Translations under genes and position numbers: made by a program
Shown here: one piece after another, positions 1-11,727 of the stretch
Position numbering within the stretch: position 1 is the first letter of the stretch
Layout: each line of letters begins with the position of its first letter
Source of the DNA: Sphingomonadales bacterium
Lineage (GTDB): Bacteria; Pseudomonadota; Alphaproteobacteria; Sphingomonadales; Sphingomonadaceae
Length of the DNA stretch: 64,000 nucleotides
Reading direction: 5' to 3'
NCBI GenBank assembly: GCA_027491235.1
Contig: JAIXWO010000022.1
Location: 842,102-906,101 of the forward strand
The notes under the pieces: model-generated
The model's input: only the letters and a program-made list of their open reading frames with translations
Told to the model about the DNA's origin: nothing
Databases searched by the model: none

Positions 1-606
1 CCGGCACTGGAGGAACTCTCGCAGGCCTTTCCGGGCATGCTGACGGTGCGGGAAGACGATGCGCTTGCCATTGCCCTGCCTGATGTCCTGCCAGATGGCG
101 GCCATATCGCCTCAAACCTCCCCTATAATGTCGGCACAGCTTTGCTCGTGCAGTGGCTTACAGGCGAGGATTGGCCACCGCGTTGGAAGAGCCTGACGCT
201 GATGTTTCAGCGGGAAGTAGCGGATCGGATCGTGGCGGAGCCCGGCAGTTCTGCTTATGGCCGTCTGTCGATCCTCACCCAGTGGCGGACGACGGCACGC
301 ATGGCGATGCCCGTGCACAGATCCGCCTTTACGCCGCCACCCAAGGTGATGTCGGCCGTGGTGCATATCACCCCTAAGGAGGCGCCAGAGGGCGTTTCCC
401 CCAAGGCCATGGAGCAACTGACTGCAGCGGCCTTTGGGCAACGCCGCAAAATGCTGCGACAAAGCCTTAAGGGCCTGCCGGGCGCACTTGATTGTCTGGA
501 GATGTGCGGCATTGCGAGTGACCGCCGCGCTGAAACGGTATCCGTCGATGAATTCGTCGAACTGGGCCGCGCGTTTAGTCTGCTTTCTTCTCGTCCGCAG
601 CGCTAA
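1..606 (+). CDS. rsmA: 16S rRNA (adenine1518/1519-N6) dimethyltransferase, 3' part
   Basis: RsmA (KsgA) uses S-adenosylmethionine to dimethylate the two adjacent adenines in the helix 45 loop of 16S rRNA late in small-subunit assembly. The reading frame is open from the first base, so the N-terminus and the SAM-binding glycine motif lie upstream of the window. The catalytic motif IV (NLPYNVGTALL) is visible, followed by the FQREVADRI segment, the F-T-P-P-P-K-V-S region and the C-terminal helical domain (FGQRRKMLRQSLK). The stop is at 604-606. It converges on the TPR gene and their 3' ends overlap by about 30 bp. Confidence 0.93.
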   Translation, partial: PALEELSQAFPGMLTVREDDALAIALPDVLPDGGHIASNLPYNVGTALLVQWLTGEDWPPRWKSLTLMFQREVADRIVAEPGSSAYGRLSILTQWRTTARMAMPVHRSAFTPPPKVMSAVVHITPKEAPEGVSPKAMEQLTAAAFGQRRKMLRQSLKGLPGALDCLEMCGIASDRRAETVSVDEFVELGRAFSLLSSRPQR

Positions 607-1105
607 CCGACGGCGTGGGCGCAACCGCCTGCGCCGACACGATGGCTTGGGTTGACCCCTTTTCAATCGCACTGGCAAGACGTGTCTGTTCCGGGCACGC
701 ATTCATGCAGATCTTCTGGATACGCGCTAGATTTTCCTTCGCGCGCGTCACGGCGCCCTTTTGGACGAGCGCTTCACCCTGACCGGCAAGCGCGATAATG
801 TCGTTGGGCTCGATCAACAGCGCTTCCCGATAGAGACGGATGGCCTTACCCGGCAGACCCTGCTTGCGCGCAACAGAAGCGAGTTCAACATAGGCCGCCC
901 GGTTGCGCGGATCGACAGCGAGTGCTGTTTCCAGCGAGTCATTCGCCTGTTCCAAACGACCCGCCGCTGCATCGGTTATGGCCGCCTTCGTGAGCGACAT
1001 CGACAATGGATTGATCTGGTCATCCGCAATGCGTTTACCAAAGCTCACGGAGGAGACAGTCGCGAGCGCGAGGGACAATGCTACAGCCGGTGCGACAAAA
1101 CGCAT
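575..1105 (-). CDS. Exported TPR-repeat protein
   Basis: A 176-aa protein starting MRFVAPAVALSLALATVSS, a typical signal peptide, followed by two or three tetratricopeptide repeats (around residues 38-125; for example AAGRLEQANDSLETALAVDP and LPGKAIRLYREALLIEPND). Such proteins are periplasmic protein-protein adaptors; the partner is not evident. I chose the ATG at 1105 because a GGAG ribosome-binding site sits seven bases upstream and the signal peptide begins there. An in-frame ATG at 1144 would overlap the methyltransferase stop and add 13 residues that do not fit a signal peptide. It lies directly downstream of the RsmB-type gene on the same strand. The tail is low-complexity (A/S/V-rich) and ends in DEKKAD. 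Confidence 0.8.
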   Translation of the reverse strand: MRFVAPAVALSLALATVSSVSFGKRIADDQINPLSMSLTKAAITDAAAGRLEQANDSLETALAVDPRNRAAYVELASVARKQGLPGKAIRLYREALLIEPNDIIALAGQGEALVQKGAVTRAKENLARIQKICMNACPEQTRLASAIEKGSTQAIVSAQAVAPTPSVSAADEKKAD

Positions 1106-1137
1106 AATCTTCTCCAAGGCGTCAGTTGCTCTCATGG

Positions 1138-2313
1138 CTAGCAACTTCTTGCCAGCCGTGCGACAAAAAATCCATCGGTCGCATCGTGGAACGGCGTTAA
1201 CAGGCGGCCTGCACCAGATGGTCGCCCCGTATCTGGCAAAATGCCTTCGGCGCGGAAGCAGGTATGGCGCTGCATAAACGCTTCAATCTGTTCTGCCCCT
1301 TCGCGCTCAAAGAGCGAGCAGACGGCGTAGACGATCACCCCGCCCGGCTTCACAAGATGCGCCGCAATATCCAGAACCTGCCGTTGCAATGCCTCCGTCC
1401 GCGCAAGGCGTTCGGGCGTCAACCGCCAGCGCAGTTCGGGATTGCGACGCCAGGTCCCGCTGCCAGAACAAGGCGCATCGACCAGCACAATATCGGCCTG
1501 CGACCGAAGGTCTTCGAGCGCCTCCATTTCGCGCGCCGGATTGAGCAAGCGGAGTTCGACCTCAGCCCCGGCGCGTTCTGCACGCTTTGGCAATTGCTGG
1601 AGGCGTGTCCGATCCGTATCACAGGCAATGAGCCGCCCTGCCCCCGCCATATCCGCGGCGAGGGCCAGCGTTTTCCCTCCAGCACCGGCGCACAAGTCGA
1701 CCACGATTGCGGCGCCTGCCGCTTGGGCCGCCAGAGAGATCAACTGGCTGCCCGCATCCTGCACTTCAATTAGACCAGACTGATAGGCGTCATCCGCCTC
1801 CACATCGACCGGTGAAGCAAGACGGAAGCCTTGTGATGTGTGCGCAATGGGCACAGCATCAGGATAGAGCTTCAGAACATCGTCGCGCGTCGTCTTCAGC
1901 GCATTGGCCCGCAAATCCAGCGGCGCGCGCTCCAGCAACGCATTGAGTTCTGCACCGTCGATCAACGGCACAAACGCATCCCGCATCCAGGGGGCAACAG
2001 CTGTGGGGGCGTCGGCGGCCTCACCGTCGCTGGCAGCCTGTGGGCCATAGTTGCTCGCGCCGAACTGTGCGGTCAGATCAGGATCACTGAGGCCAAGCAC
2101 TCCTGCCCGACCCGAGGCTGGCCGCTGCCCATGCGCGCGGATGACACGGTAGACGAGATCACGGATCGCGCGCCGGTCTTTTGACCCAGCATAGCGCCGT
2201 TCCCGAAAACCCTTGGCCAAGATGACGTCCGCTGACGGGCCGTTGTCCCGCGCCGATGTGAGGATGGCATCCAGCAGCTCAATGGCCGTCTGGACGCGCG
2301 CTGCGGGGTTCAT
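1138..2313 (-). CDS. RsmB/NOP-family rRNA (cytosine-C5) methyltransferase
   Basis: A SAM-dependent RNA m5C methyltransferase of 391 aa. The N-terminal NusB-like helical part (residues 1-110) contains AKGFRERRYAGSKDRRAI. The Rossmann catalytic domain has motif I around residues 206-214 (VDLCAGAGGKT) and the two family cysteines: C282 in DAPCSGSGTWRRNPELRW (motif IV) and C332 in YAVCSLFEREG (motif VI). The presumed target is a cytosine in 16S rRNA, as for RsmB, but the exact position cannot be read from sequence. The gene is followed by the TPR gene and lies 21 bp downstream of guaB on the same strand. Confidence 0.88.
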   Translation of the reverse strand: MNPAARVQTAIELLDAILTSARDNGPSADVILAKGFRERRYAGSKDRRAIRDLVYRVIRAHGQRPASGRAGVLGLSDPDLTAQFGASNYGPQAASDGEAADAPTAVAPWMRDAFVPLIDGAELNALLERAPLDLRANALKTTRDDVLKLYPDAVPIAHTSQGFRLASPVDVEADDAYQSGLIEVQDAGSQLISLAAQAAGAAIVVDLCAGAGGKTLALAADMAGAGRLIACDTDRTRLQQLPKRAERAGAEVELRLLNPAREMEALEDLRSQADIVLVDAPCSGSGTWRRNPELRWRLTPERLARTEALQRQVLDIAAHLVKPGGVIVYAVCSLFEREGAEQIEAFMQRHTCFRAEGILPDTGRPSGAGRLLTPFHDATDGFFVARLARSC

Positions 2314-2334
2314 AAGCTGGCAAAGGCTCCCGCG

Positions 2335-5614
<3,280 letters not shown>

Positions 5615-5667
5615 GCGGAAATCCCCGATGTTGCAAGCGGCTGCCAAGGGCTATAGCGCTGCGCACG

Positions 5668-6591
5668 ATGGAGACAATCTCCCCTTTGGACACCGAAGTG
5701 CGCCCCTACGGCACCGCCGAGATTGCGGAGGCCGCTCGGCGCATTTTGGCCGGTCAATGCGTCGCTGTGGCGACGGAAACAGTTTATGGACTCGCCGCCG
5801 ACGCCACAAACGGCGCGGCGGTTGCAGGCATCTACGCCGCTAAAGGCCGTCCTTCCTTCAATCCCCTAATCGTGCACGTGCCTGATCTGGAAGCAGCAGA
5901 ATGTCTGGCGCATTTTGATGATGCCGCGCGTGCGCTGGCCGCACAGCATTGGCCGGGGCCGTTGACGCTCGTCCTGCCCGCCCGCGCTGAGAATGGCATT
6001 GCCGCACTTGCAACCGCAGGCCTCGCCTCCATAGCCATCCGCGTGCCTGCCCATCCGGCCATGCAGGAGCTTCTTCGGGTCTCAGGAAAGCCGCTTGCCG
6101 CCCCCAGCGCCAATGCCAGCGGCACAATCAGCCCGACGCGGGCCTCGCATGTTCTAAAGAGCCTTGCTGGACGTATTCCCCTTATCATCGATGCGGGGGC
6201 AACACAGGCGGGTCTGGAATCCACGATCATCGCGCTCACTGATGGTGTGCCTCGGCTGCTCCGGCCTGGGCCAATCGACCTTGGGCTCATCCTGTCGTCA
6301 GGCAGCGATATTGAGGCCCCAGGCCAACTCGCCAGCCACTATGCGCCGACGAAGCCGTTGCGGCTTGCCGCCACATCCGCCGTCGAAGGGGAATGGCTGA
6401 TCGGCTTCGGAGCCATGGCCTGTCACGCGAACCTGAGTGCGGATGCCGACCTAAAGGAAGCCGCCGCCAACCTGTTCGATTTGCTCCATCAGGCCGATGC
6501 CTCCAGTGCCCCCAAGATCGCCGTTGCACCGATCCCCGCAGAGGGTCTTGGCGCGGCAATAAATGACCGGCTGGCCCGCGCAGCCGCATAG
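5668..6591 (+). CDS. L-threonylcarbamoyladenylate synthase (Sua5 type)
   Basis: Makes threonylcarbamoyl-AMP from threonine, bicarbonate and ATP, the first step of the universal t6A37 modification of ANN-decoding tRNAs. The YrdC-like domain spans about residues 12-205: VATETVYGLAADA, AAKGRPSFNPLIVHV and AAPSANASGTISPT are the nucleotide- and threonine-binding segments. A C-terminal Sua5 domain (about 215-307, opening SPGQLASHYAPTKPL-like: EAPGQLASHYAPTKP) makes this the long Sua5 form rather than the short TsaC form. The 307-aa length is normal for the family. It is transcribed divergently from the acyl-CoA dehydrogenase. Confidence 0.93.
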   Translation: METISPLDTEVRPYGTAEIAEAARRILAGQCVAVATETVYGLAADATNGAAVAGIYAAKGRPSFNPLIVHVPDLEAAECLAHFDDAARALAAQHWPGPLTLVLPARAENGIAALATAGLASIAIRVPAHPAMQELLRVSGKPLAAPSANASGTISPTRASHVLKSLAGRIPLIIDAGATQAGLESTIIALTDGVPRLLRPGPIDLGLILSSGSDIEAPGQLASHYAPTKPLRLAATSAVEGEWLIGFGAMACHANLSADADLKEAAANLFDLLHQADASSAPKIAVAPIPAEGLGAAINDRLARAAA

Positions 6592-6825
6592 CCCCAACGC
6601 AATTGCTTGCATTTTCGGGAAAATGGGCCTAACGAATGTTGCAGCGCAGCAAGGCAAAGAGCTTTGCCGGATCCAATGGCCAGCGTGATTGACTGCGAAA
6701 GACGCAGTGCAGGCCGGTTTCGAAAGTGCTTTCCCAAGGCTTCCCTTGTCACGCGGGTTGTCAGTTTTGACCCCGCACGTGCGCGCCCATTTTCGGCGCG
6801 TCCGCGCACGTATTGAAAGAGTTTT
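6592..6825 (+). promoter_or_regulatory. Leader region upstream of the DEAD-box helicase
   Basis: These 234 bp hold no gene. A perfect 7-bp hairpin (CATTTTC-GG-GAAAATG, 6610-6625) follows the Sua5 stop but has no T-run. The motif TTGCAGCGCAGCAA lies at 6639-6652 and matches the core of the element found upstream of both large TonB receptors (TTGCAACGCAGCAA). A long leader is common for cold-regulated RNA helicase genes, which would be inference here. Confidence 0.4.
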
Positions 6826-8184
6826 ATGACCCAGTTTTCCGAACTTGGCCTTGCCAAGCCGCTTCTCGCTGCTTTGCATGCAAAAGGTTATACGTCGGCC
6901 ACGCCCATTCAGGCACAGGCCATCCCCCCATTGCTTCAAGGCCGCGACCTTTGCGGTATTGCGCAGACCGGCACGGGCAAGACCGCAGCTTTCGCGCTGC
7001 CATCAATTCAGTTCCTGATGGAAAATCCAAAGGCGCGCACGCCGCTCACCTGCCGCATGCTCGTTCTTTCGCCAACGCGCGAATTGGCAGCGCAAATTGC
7101 CCAGTCCTTCCGGGACTATGGCAAGCAGACGCAAATCCGCATCGAAACCGTCTTTGGCGGCGTGCCCATCGGAAAGCAGATCAAGGCCTTGAGCCCAGGC
7201 ATCGATGTCCTCGTTGCAACGCCGGGCCGCTTGCTCGACCTCATTGACCAGCGCGCTTTGTCACTCCGCAATGTCGAAATCTTTGTCCTCGACGAAGCCG
7301 ACCAAATGCTTGACCTTGGCTTCATCCATGCCCTGAAGCGTATCGATACGCTGCTTCCGAAGCAGCGCCAGTCGCTGTTCTTCTCGGCGACGATGCCAAA
7401 GACGATTGCAGACCTTGGCAGCCGGTTCTTGAAGGATCCTGTCCGCGTCTCCGTCGCCCCGCAAGCGACGACAGCTGAGCGCATCCGCCAGTTCGTCACC
7501 TTCTGCACGCAGCGTGAGAAACAGGCCTTGCTGACGATCCGTCTGAAGGAAGAGGAAATTGACCGCGCCCTCGTCTTCACGCGGACCAAGCATGGTGCGG
7601 ATCGCGTCGTGAAGAACCTGATTGCAGCCGGTATTCCGTGCGCTGCTATCCACGGCAATAAGAGCCAGGCGCAGCGCACCGCCGCGTTGCAGGCCTTCCG
7701 CAAGGGCGATGTACGCATCCTCGTTGCAACCGATATTGCTGCACGCGGCATCGACGTCTCGGGCGTCAGCCACGTGTTCAACTTCGAACTTCCCAACGTG
7801 CCGGAACAATATGTCCACCGCATCGGTCGCACAGCGCGCGCCGGCGCGGAAGGCATCGCCATCAGCTTTGTTGATGGGGAAGAACGCGGTTGGCTGAAGC
7901 AGATTGAGCGCCTGACCCGCGTTCAGCTGGAGCAGGTTCCCCTGCCCGCTAACTTTGAAGAAGCAGCGGCCAAGCTGCCCAAGCCTGCGGCAACGCCCGC
8001 TGGCGAAGGCCGTGACCGCAATGACGGCTTCCGATCGCGCAACAATGGCGCTGGCGATGGTCGCCGCCGCGACGGCAATGGTGGCGGTGCCCGCGCAGAT
8101 GGCGATCAGCCGCGCCGCCGGTTCAATACGCGCAAGCCTTCCGGTGTCGGCGCCCATAAGGGTGCTGTCCGCAAGGCGCGTTAA
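6826..8184 (+). CDS. DEAD-box ATP-dependent RNA helicase, RhlE-like
   Basis: A 452-aa RNA helicase for ribosome assembly or RNA turnover in the cytoplasm. All core motifs are visible: Q motif (F4 and GYTSATPIQAQAIP), Walker A AQTGTGKT (46-53), PTRELA, DEAD (156-159), SAT (187-189), ARGIDV and HRIGRTARAG. After residue 370 the protein becomes a basic, glycine- and arginine-rich tail (GRDRNDGFRSRNNGAGDGRR), typical of RhlE-group proteins and expected to bind RNA nonspecifically. The ATG is preceded by GAAAGAG. Its stop codon abuts the msrA stop codon with no spacer, so the two genes are convergent. Confidence 0.93.
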   Translation: MTQFSELGLAKPLLAALHAKGYTSATPIQAQAIPPLLQGRDLCGIAQTGTGKTAAFALPSIQFLMENPKARTPLTCRMLVLSPTRELAAQIAQSFRDYGKQTQIRIETVFGGVPIGKQIKALSPGIDVLVATPGRLLDLIDQRALSLRNVEIFVLDEADQMLDLGFIHALKRIDTLLPKQRQSLFFSATMPKTIADLGSRFLKDPVRVSVAPQATTAERIRQFVTFCTQREKQALLTIRLKEEEIDRALVFTRTKHGADRVVKNLIAAGIPCAAIHGNKSQAQRTAALQAFRKGDVRILVATDIAARGIDVSGVSHVFNFELPNVPEQYVHRIGRTARAGAEGIAISFVDGEERGWLKQIERLTRVQLEQVPLPANFEEAAAKLPKPAATPAGEGRDRNDGFRSRNNGAGDGRRRDGNGGGARADGDQPRRRFNTRKPSGVGAHKGAVRKAR

Positions 8185-8718
8185 TCAACCTGCTTTGATC
8201 CGTCCCGCGTAGCTCTTGCGCAGTTTTGCAAGCTTGGGGGGGATCACAGCGAGGCAATAGGGGTTTCTCTGCCCCTCGCCATTCCAATATTCTTGATGAT
8301 AATCTTCTGCCGGATACCAGGTCGTCGCCGCCTCTAAGGTGGTGACGATCGGGGCCGGCCAATTTGGCTGCGCCCGCACGATGGCCGCTTCAGCCTCTGA
8401 CCGTTGCTCTTCATTCAACGGGAAAATGGCAGACCGATATTGGGTCCCGATATCGTTGCCCTGCCGGTTCAGCTGCGTGGGATCGTGCGTCGCAAAGAAG
8501 ATATCGAGCAGATCGCCATAGGTCAGCAGCGTCGGATCGAAGGTGACACGCAGACCTTCCGCATGGCCGGTATCACCGCCGCAGACCTGCTTGTAGGTAG
8601 GATCCGGCACGTGACCGCCGATATAGCCGCTTTCCAGCTTTTCAACGCCGATCAAATCCTGAAACACCGCCTCAACACACCAGAAGCAGCCTCCGGCAAA
8701 AATCGCGGTCTCGGTCAT
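8185..8718 (-). CDS. msrA: Peptide-methionine (S)-S-oxide reductase
   Basis: MsrA reduces the S epimer of methionine sulfoxide in proteins using thioredoxin. The 177-aa protein from the ATG at 8718 carries the GGCFWCVEAVF motif with catalytic C11. GHAEGLRVTFDP, FFATHDPTQLNRQGNDIGTQ (substrate pocket) and EDYHQEYW follow. The start is fixed by an AGAGGAG ribosome-binding site; the open frame continues to 8793 without conservation. The C-terminus lacks the two resolving cysteines of the E. coli enzyme and has only C14 besides C11, as in shorter MsrA forms. Confidence 0.95.
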   Translation of the reverse strand: MTETAIFAGGCFWCVEAVFQDLIGVEKLESGYIGGHVPDPTYKQVCGGDTGHAEGLRVTFDPTLLTYGDLLDIFFATHDPTQLNRQGNDIGTQYRSAIFPLNEEQRSEAEAAIVRAQPNWPAPIVTTLEAATTWYPAEDYHQEYWNGEGQRNPYCLAVIPPKLAKLRKSYAGRIKAG

Positions 8719-8793
8719 GCTCAATCTCCTCTGGGCTTCAGATAGGCATCGAAAGCCAAAGGGGAAAGGGTCGGCAGGATTTTCCTTTAGCAC

Positions 8794-8824
8794 AAAGAAA
8801 AAGGGCGGCCCGAGGACCGCCCTT
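8794..8824 (-). terminator. Rho-independent terminator of the small exported-protein gene
   Basis: On the minus strand, the perfect 8-bp stem AAGGGCGG / CCGCCCTT with an 8-base loop (8801-8824) is followed by a T-rich run (TTTCTTT) reaching 8794. It lies 30 bp after the stop of the gene at 8854-9105. Confidence 0.85.
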
Positions 8825-8853
8825 CTCTATAGCTTGACCGTAGTCTTGGAAGA

Positions 8854-9105
8854 CTAGGGGCTCTTCGGCTTGTTGCTGCCATCCGACGCAACAATGATGC
8901 CGGCAATGACAGCCGCAGCTGCGACGAGAGCAATCACGATGCTACCGCCAAGCTTGCTCTCGTCCTTCTGGACCGAAGCAGCACGGACTGGAGCGGACGC
9001 ACGGACCGACAAAGCCTGGGCAGCCGGAGCGGCCGAAGCGATGGTCGGAACAGCGACCATGGCGATTGCAGCTGCAACCGTAGTGATCTTGTTACGCAGG
9101 TTCAT
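8854..9105 (-). CDS. Small exported or membrane-anchored protein, unknown function
   Basis: An 83-aa protein. MNLRNKITTVAAAIAMVAV plus PTIASAAPA forms a clear signal peptide with AxA cleavage near residue 24. A second hydrophobic segment (SIVIALVAAAAVIAGIIV) near the C-terminus would anchor the mature peptide in the inner membrane, leaving a short SDGSNKPKSP tail. I chose the ATG at 9105 for its AGGGAG ribosome-binding site; the frame extends to 9126. It is monocistronic, with its own strong terminator. I recognise no family. Confidence 0.65.
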   Translation of the reverse strand: MNLRNKITTVAAAIAMVAVPTIASAAPAAQALSVRASAPVRAASVQKDESKLGGSIVIALVAAAAVIAGIIVASDGSNKPKSP

Positions 9106-9612
9106 AGGGGGCTCCCTTTCTTTCATTACACCGTAGTCGGCTTCCCTTTCGCACCACCTTGGCTGTTAATCAAGACAAAAAGTGCGAAATCGAAGGATAG
9201 CCAACAGATCTCCTATAGGCTTGAAATTCTCAAAAAATGCCTAAAATCCGTTGGTTATTTGCCATTTTGATGAATTTCATCGTCGGGAGGCGCATAGAAA
9301 AGCGTTAACGAAACCTTGCCAAAATGATGGTTAATTTTCATTTCCTGTGCTGCATGCCACCACTCGGTGACGTGATGCGATCAAGATAAGCCTATGAAAC
9401 AACGGGACTTTACGAAGATTACGATCCCAACCCGAATCACCTGACCGATTTTGTGCGTTCAAGACTGCGAGGCCGTCGCGAAGTATAGATGTAAGGATAG
9501 TCCGCTTTTTCGGAAACAAACGGCTCCAAGCGGTTCTCTTAAGGTGCGCCGAGACTATTCAGGGTGCCGCACCGCGCCGGATCGCTGCGAGTTGGGCTGT
9601 CATTATGAAAGC
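9106..9612. other. Non-coding interval, no gene seen
   Basis: About 500 bp, clearly more AT-rich than the flanks over 9150-9420, between the small exported-protein gene and tRNA-Gln. It must contain the minus-strand promoter of the small gene, but I could not place convincing -35/-10 boxes. No open frame with a ribosome-binding site was found. Confidence 0.5.
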
Positions 9613-9687
9613 TGGCTGGGGCGGCAGGATTCGAACCTGCGAATGCCGATACCAAAAACCGGTGCCTTACCACTTGGCGACGCCCCA
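9613..9687 (-). tRNA. tRNA-Gln(TTG)
   Basis: 75 nt including an encoded CCA. On the minus strand the acceptor TGGGGCG pairs with CGCCCCA, the D-arm has GCCAAGTGGTAAGGC, the anticodon loop TTTTGGT carries TTG, and the T-arm is GCAGGTTCGAATCCTGC. The sequence closely follows bacterial tRNA-Gln. Confidence 0.95.
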
Positions 9688-9736
9688 GCAGAGAGCGGAC
9701 GGTCCCTATAGCGGGCGCGCGTCTGAATTCAATGCG

Positions 9737-10828
9737 TCAATCGAGGCGCATCACCCAATCATGTGGATCAGGCAAAACGCCGCGCTGAATGCCGACCAAA
9801 CGGTCTTTCAACCGCTGTGTCGCCTGCCCGGGGCCACCCGCGCCGACGGTGAACGAACCTGACGGGCTGGAGACGCGGCCAATGGGCGTCACAACCGCGG
9901 CTGTCCCGCAGGCGAAAGCTTCAACGAGTCGCCCGCTTTTCGCGTCAGCTTCCCACTGATCAATCGCGTAAGGCTCTTCCCGAACCGTCAGACCTGCCTC
10001 TCGCGCCAAGGTGAGCAGCGAATTGCGCGTGATGCCTGGAAGGATCGTCCCGGAAAGCGGCGGCGTCTGCAGTGAGCCATCTTCAAAGACGAAGAAGATG
10101 TTCATGCCACCAAGCTCTTCGATCCAGCGATTTTCTGCCGCATCGAGGAAGACAACCTGATCATGCCCCTGCTTGATCGCTTCCGCTTGCGCCACAAGGC
10201 TAGACGCGTAATTGCCTCCGCACTTGGCCGCACCCGTTCCACCCGGCGCCGCACGGCTATAGTCTTGCGACACCCAAAGCGACACAGCGGGCGCCCCGCT
10301 CTTGAAATATCCGCCCGCTGATGAGGCGATGACCATGTAGATGTATTCGGACGACGGCTTCACGCCGAGGAAGACTTCGCTCGCGATCATGAAGGGACGC
10401 AGATAGATCGACCCGCCTTCCACATCGGGGAACCAGGCCCGGTCTATGTCCGCCAACAGGCGGCAGGATTCAATAAACAGCTCCTCAGGCAGTTCCGCCA
10501 TCGCCATTCGCCTTGCCGACGCATTAAAGCGCTGCGCATTGGCATCCGGGCGGAATAGCGCCATGGAACCATCTTCAAGGCGATAGGCCTTCAGCCCTTC
10601 GAAGATTTCTTGCGCATAATGGAGCACCGCTGTCGCCGGATCGAGCGTCAAAGGCTGACGCGCCGTCACCTTTGCATCATACCAGCCCTTCCCTTCCGCA
10701 TAGCGGATGGTGACCATGTGGTCGGTAAAGACTTTGCCGAACCCCGGCGCCGCGATGCGGGCAAGCCGTTCGGCCTCCGGGACCGGTGACTGGCTGGGTT
10801 CAATGGTGAAAGCGGGTACAGCGCCCAT
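9737..10828 (-). CDS. ilvE: Branched-chain amino acid aminotransferase
   Basis: A PLP enzyme that transfers the amino group between glutamate and the keto acids of Leu, Ile and Val (last step of their synthesis, first of their breakdown). The 363-aa length and order match the eukaryote-like BCAT group: HYAQEIFEGLKAYR, YLRPFMIASE, PGGTGAAKCGGNYASS with the Schiff-base lysine at K202, EELGGMNIFFVF, and LSGTILPGITRNSLL binding the PLP phosphate. The CGGNYA context is typical of the family. Confidence 0.95.
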   Translation of the reverse strand: MGAVPAFTIEPSQSPVPEAERLARIAAPGFGKVFTDHMVTIRYAEGKGWYDAKVTARQPLTLDPATAVLHYAQEIFEGLKAYRLEDGSMALFRPDANAQRFNASARRMAMAELPEELFIESCRLLADIDRAWFPDVEGGSIYLRPFMIASEVFLGVKPSSEYIYMVIASSAGGYFKSGAPAVSLWVSQDYSRAAPGGTGAAKCGGNYASSLVAQAEAIKQGHDQVVFLDAAENRWIEELGGMNIFFVFEDGSLQTPPLSGTILPGITRNSLLTLAREAGLTVREEPYAIDQWEADAKSGRLVEAFACGTAAVVTPIGRVSSPSGSFTVGAGGPGQATQRLKDRLVGIQRGVLPDPHDWVMRLD

Positions 10829-10929
10829 CGGTCTTGAAACTTTCTTGCTGCGCGGGGATGAAAACCCGCAACTTATTGTCTGCGCTATGCGAGGATTTGC
10901 GCCTCGTCAACCTGCGGAATGGCTCAATT

Positions 10930-11727
10930 TCAGCCTTTTTGTGCGGCTGCCGCCAGTTCGCGGCTTCGTGTTGCAGCCGCCCCGATCGTCTGCCGCACAA
11001 TTTCCGCAAAGTCAGAGCCGTCGATGACGACAAGACCGGCATGCGTCGTCCCGTTTGGGCTGCGAACAGTTTCCGCAAGATCGCTCGGGCTCATATCGGA
11101 CTGTAAGGCCAATCGCGCTGTGCCAGCCAATGTCTCGAGCGCAAGTCGCTGCGCAAGATCAGGTGACAAGCCTTCCGCCACACCGGCCGCCGCCAACGCT
11201 TCGGCAAAGCGCAACACAAAGGCAGGGCCAGATCCAGACACGCCTGTGACAGCATGGAACAGGCTTTCGTCCTCCACCCATTCAACCCGCCCCAAAGGCG
11301 CCACCAGTGCATCTATCCTCTGGCGGCGCTCCCCATCCAAAGACGGCCCAAACACCGCGCTAACGCCTTCACCAATGGCTGCAGGCATATTGGGCATCAC
11401 CCGAACAAAGGCCCCCGCCCCCGGCAAAGCAGCGGACAGCGAGGCGATTTCAACGCCGGCAAGGATGGAGATGACTATCGTCGCCGATGAAACCGGCAGC
11501 GTCGGGCCAACGTCGCCCAACATCTGCGGCTTAATCGCCAGCACAAGAATATCTGGCGCACCGTCTGTGGGAGGAGCGGCGCTCAACGCGACGCCTGAAG
11601 GAACGGACTTGGCCATCGGATCGATGACGTGAATGCTGTTCGCTGGGACGCCGCTGGTCAGCCAGCCCTGAAGCATCGCGCCGCCCATATTGCCAAATCC
11701 AACCAGCCAGATGGATGGGGCCCGCAT
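10930..11727 (-). CDS. proC: Pyrroline-5-carboxylate reductase
   Basis: The last enzyme of proline synthesis, reducing P5C with NAD(P)H. The 265-aa protein has an N-terminal Rossmann fold (VGFGNMGGAMLQGW, residues 9-22), ILAVKPQ-like LAIKPQ, RVMPNMPAAIGEG, and the C-terminal dimer domain with the signature DLAETVRSPNGTTHAGL. Its ATG overlaps the stop of the upstream YbjN gene by one base, so the two are co-transcribed. Confidence 0.96.
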   Translation of the reverse strand: MRAPSIWLVGFGNMGGAMLQGWLTSGVPANSIHVIDPMAKSVPSGVALSAAPPTDGAPDILVLAIKPQMLGDVGPTLPVSSATIVISILAGVEIASLSAALPGAGAFVRVMPNMPAAIGEGVSAVFGPSLDGERRQRIDALVAPLGRVEWVEDESLFHAVTGVSGSGPAFVLRFAEALAAAGVAEGLSPDLAQRLALETLAGTARLALQSDMSPSDLAETVRSPNGTTHAGLVVIDGSDFAEIVRQTIGAAATRSRELAAAAQKG

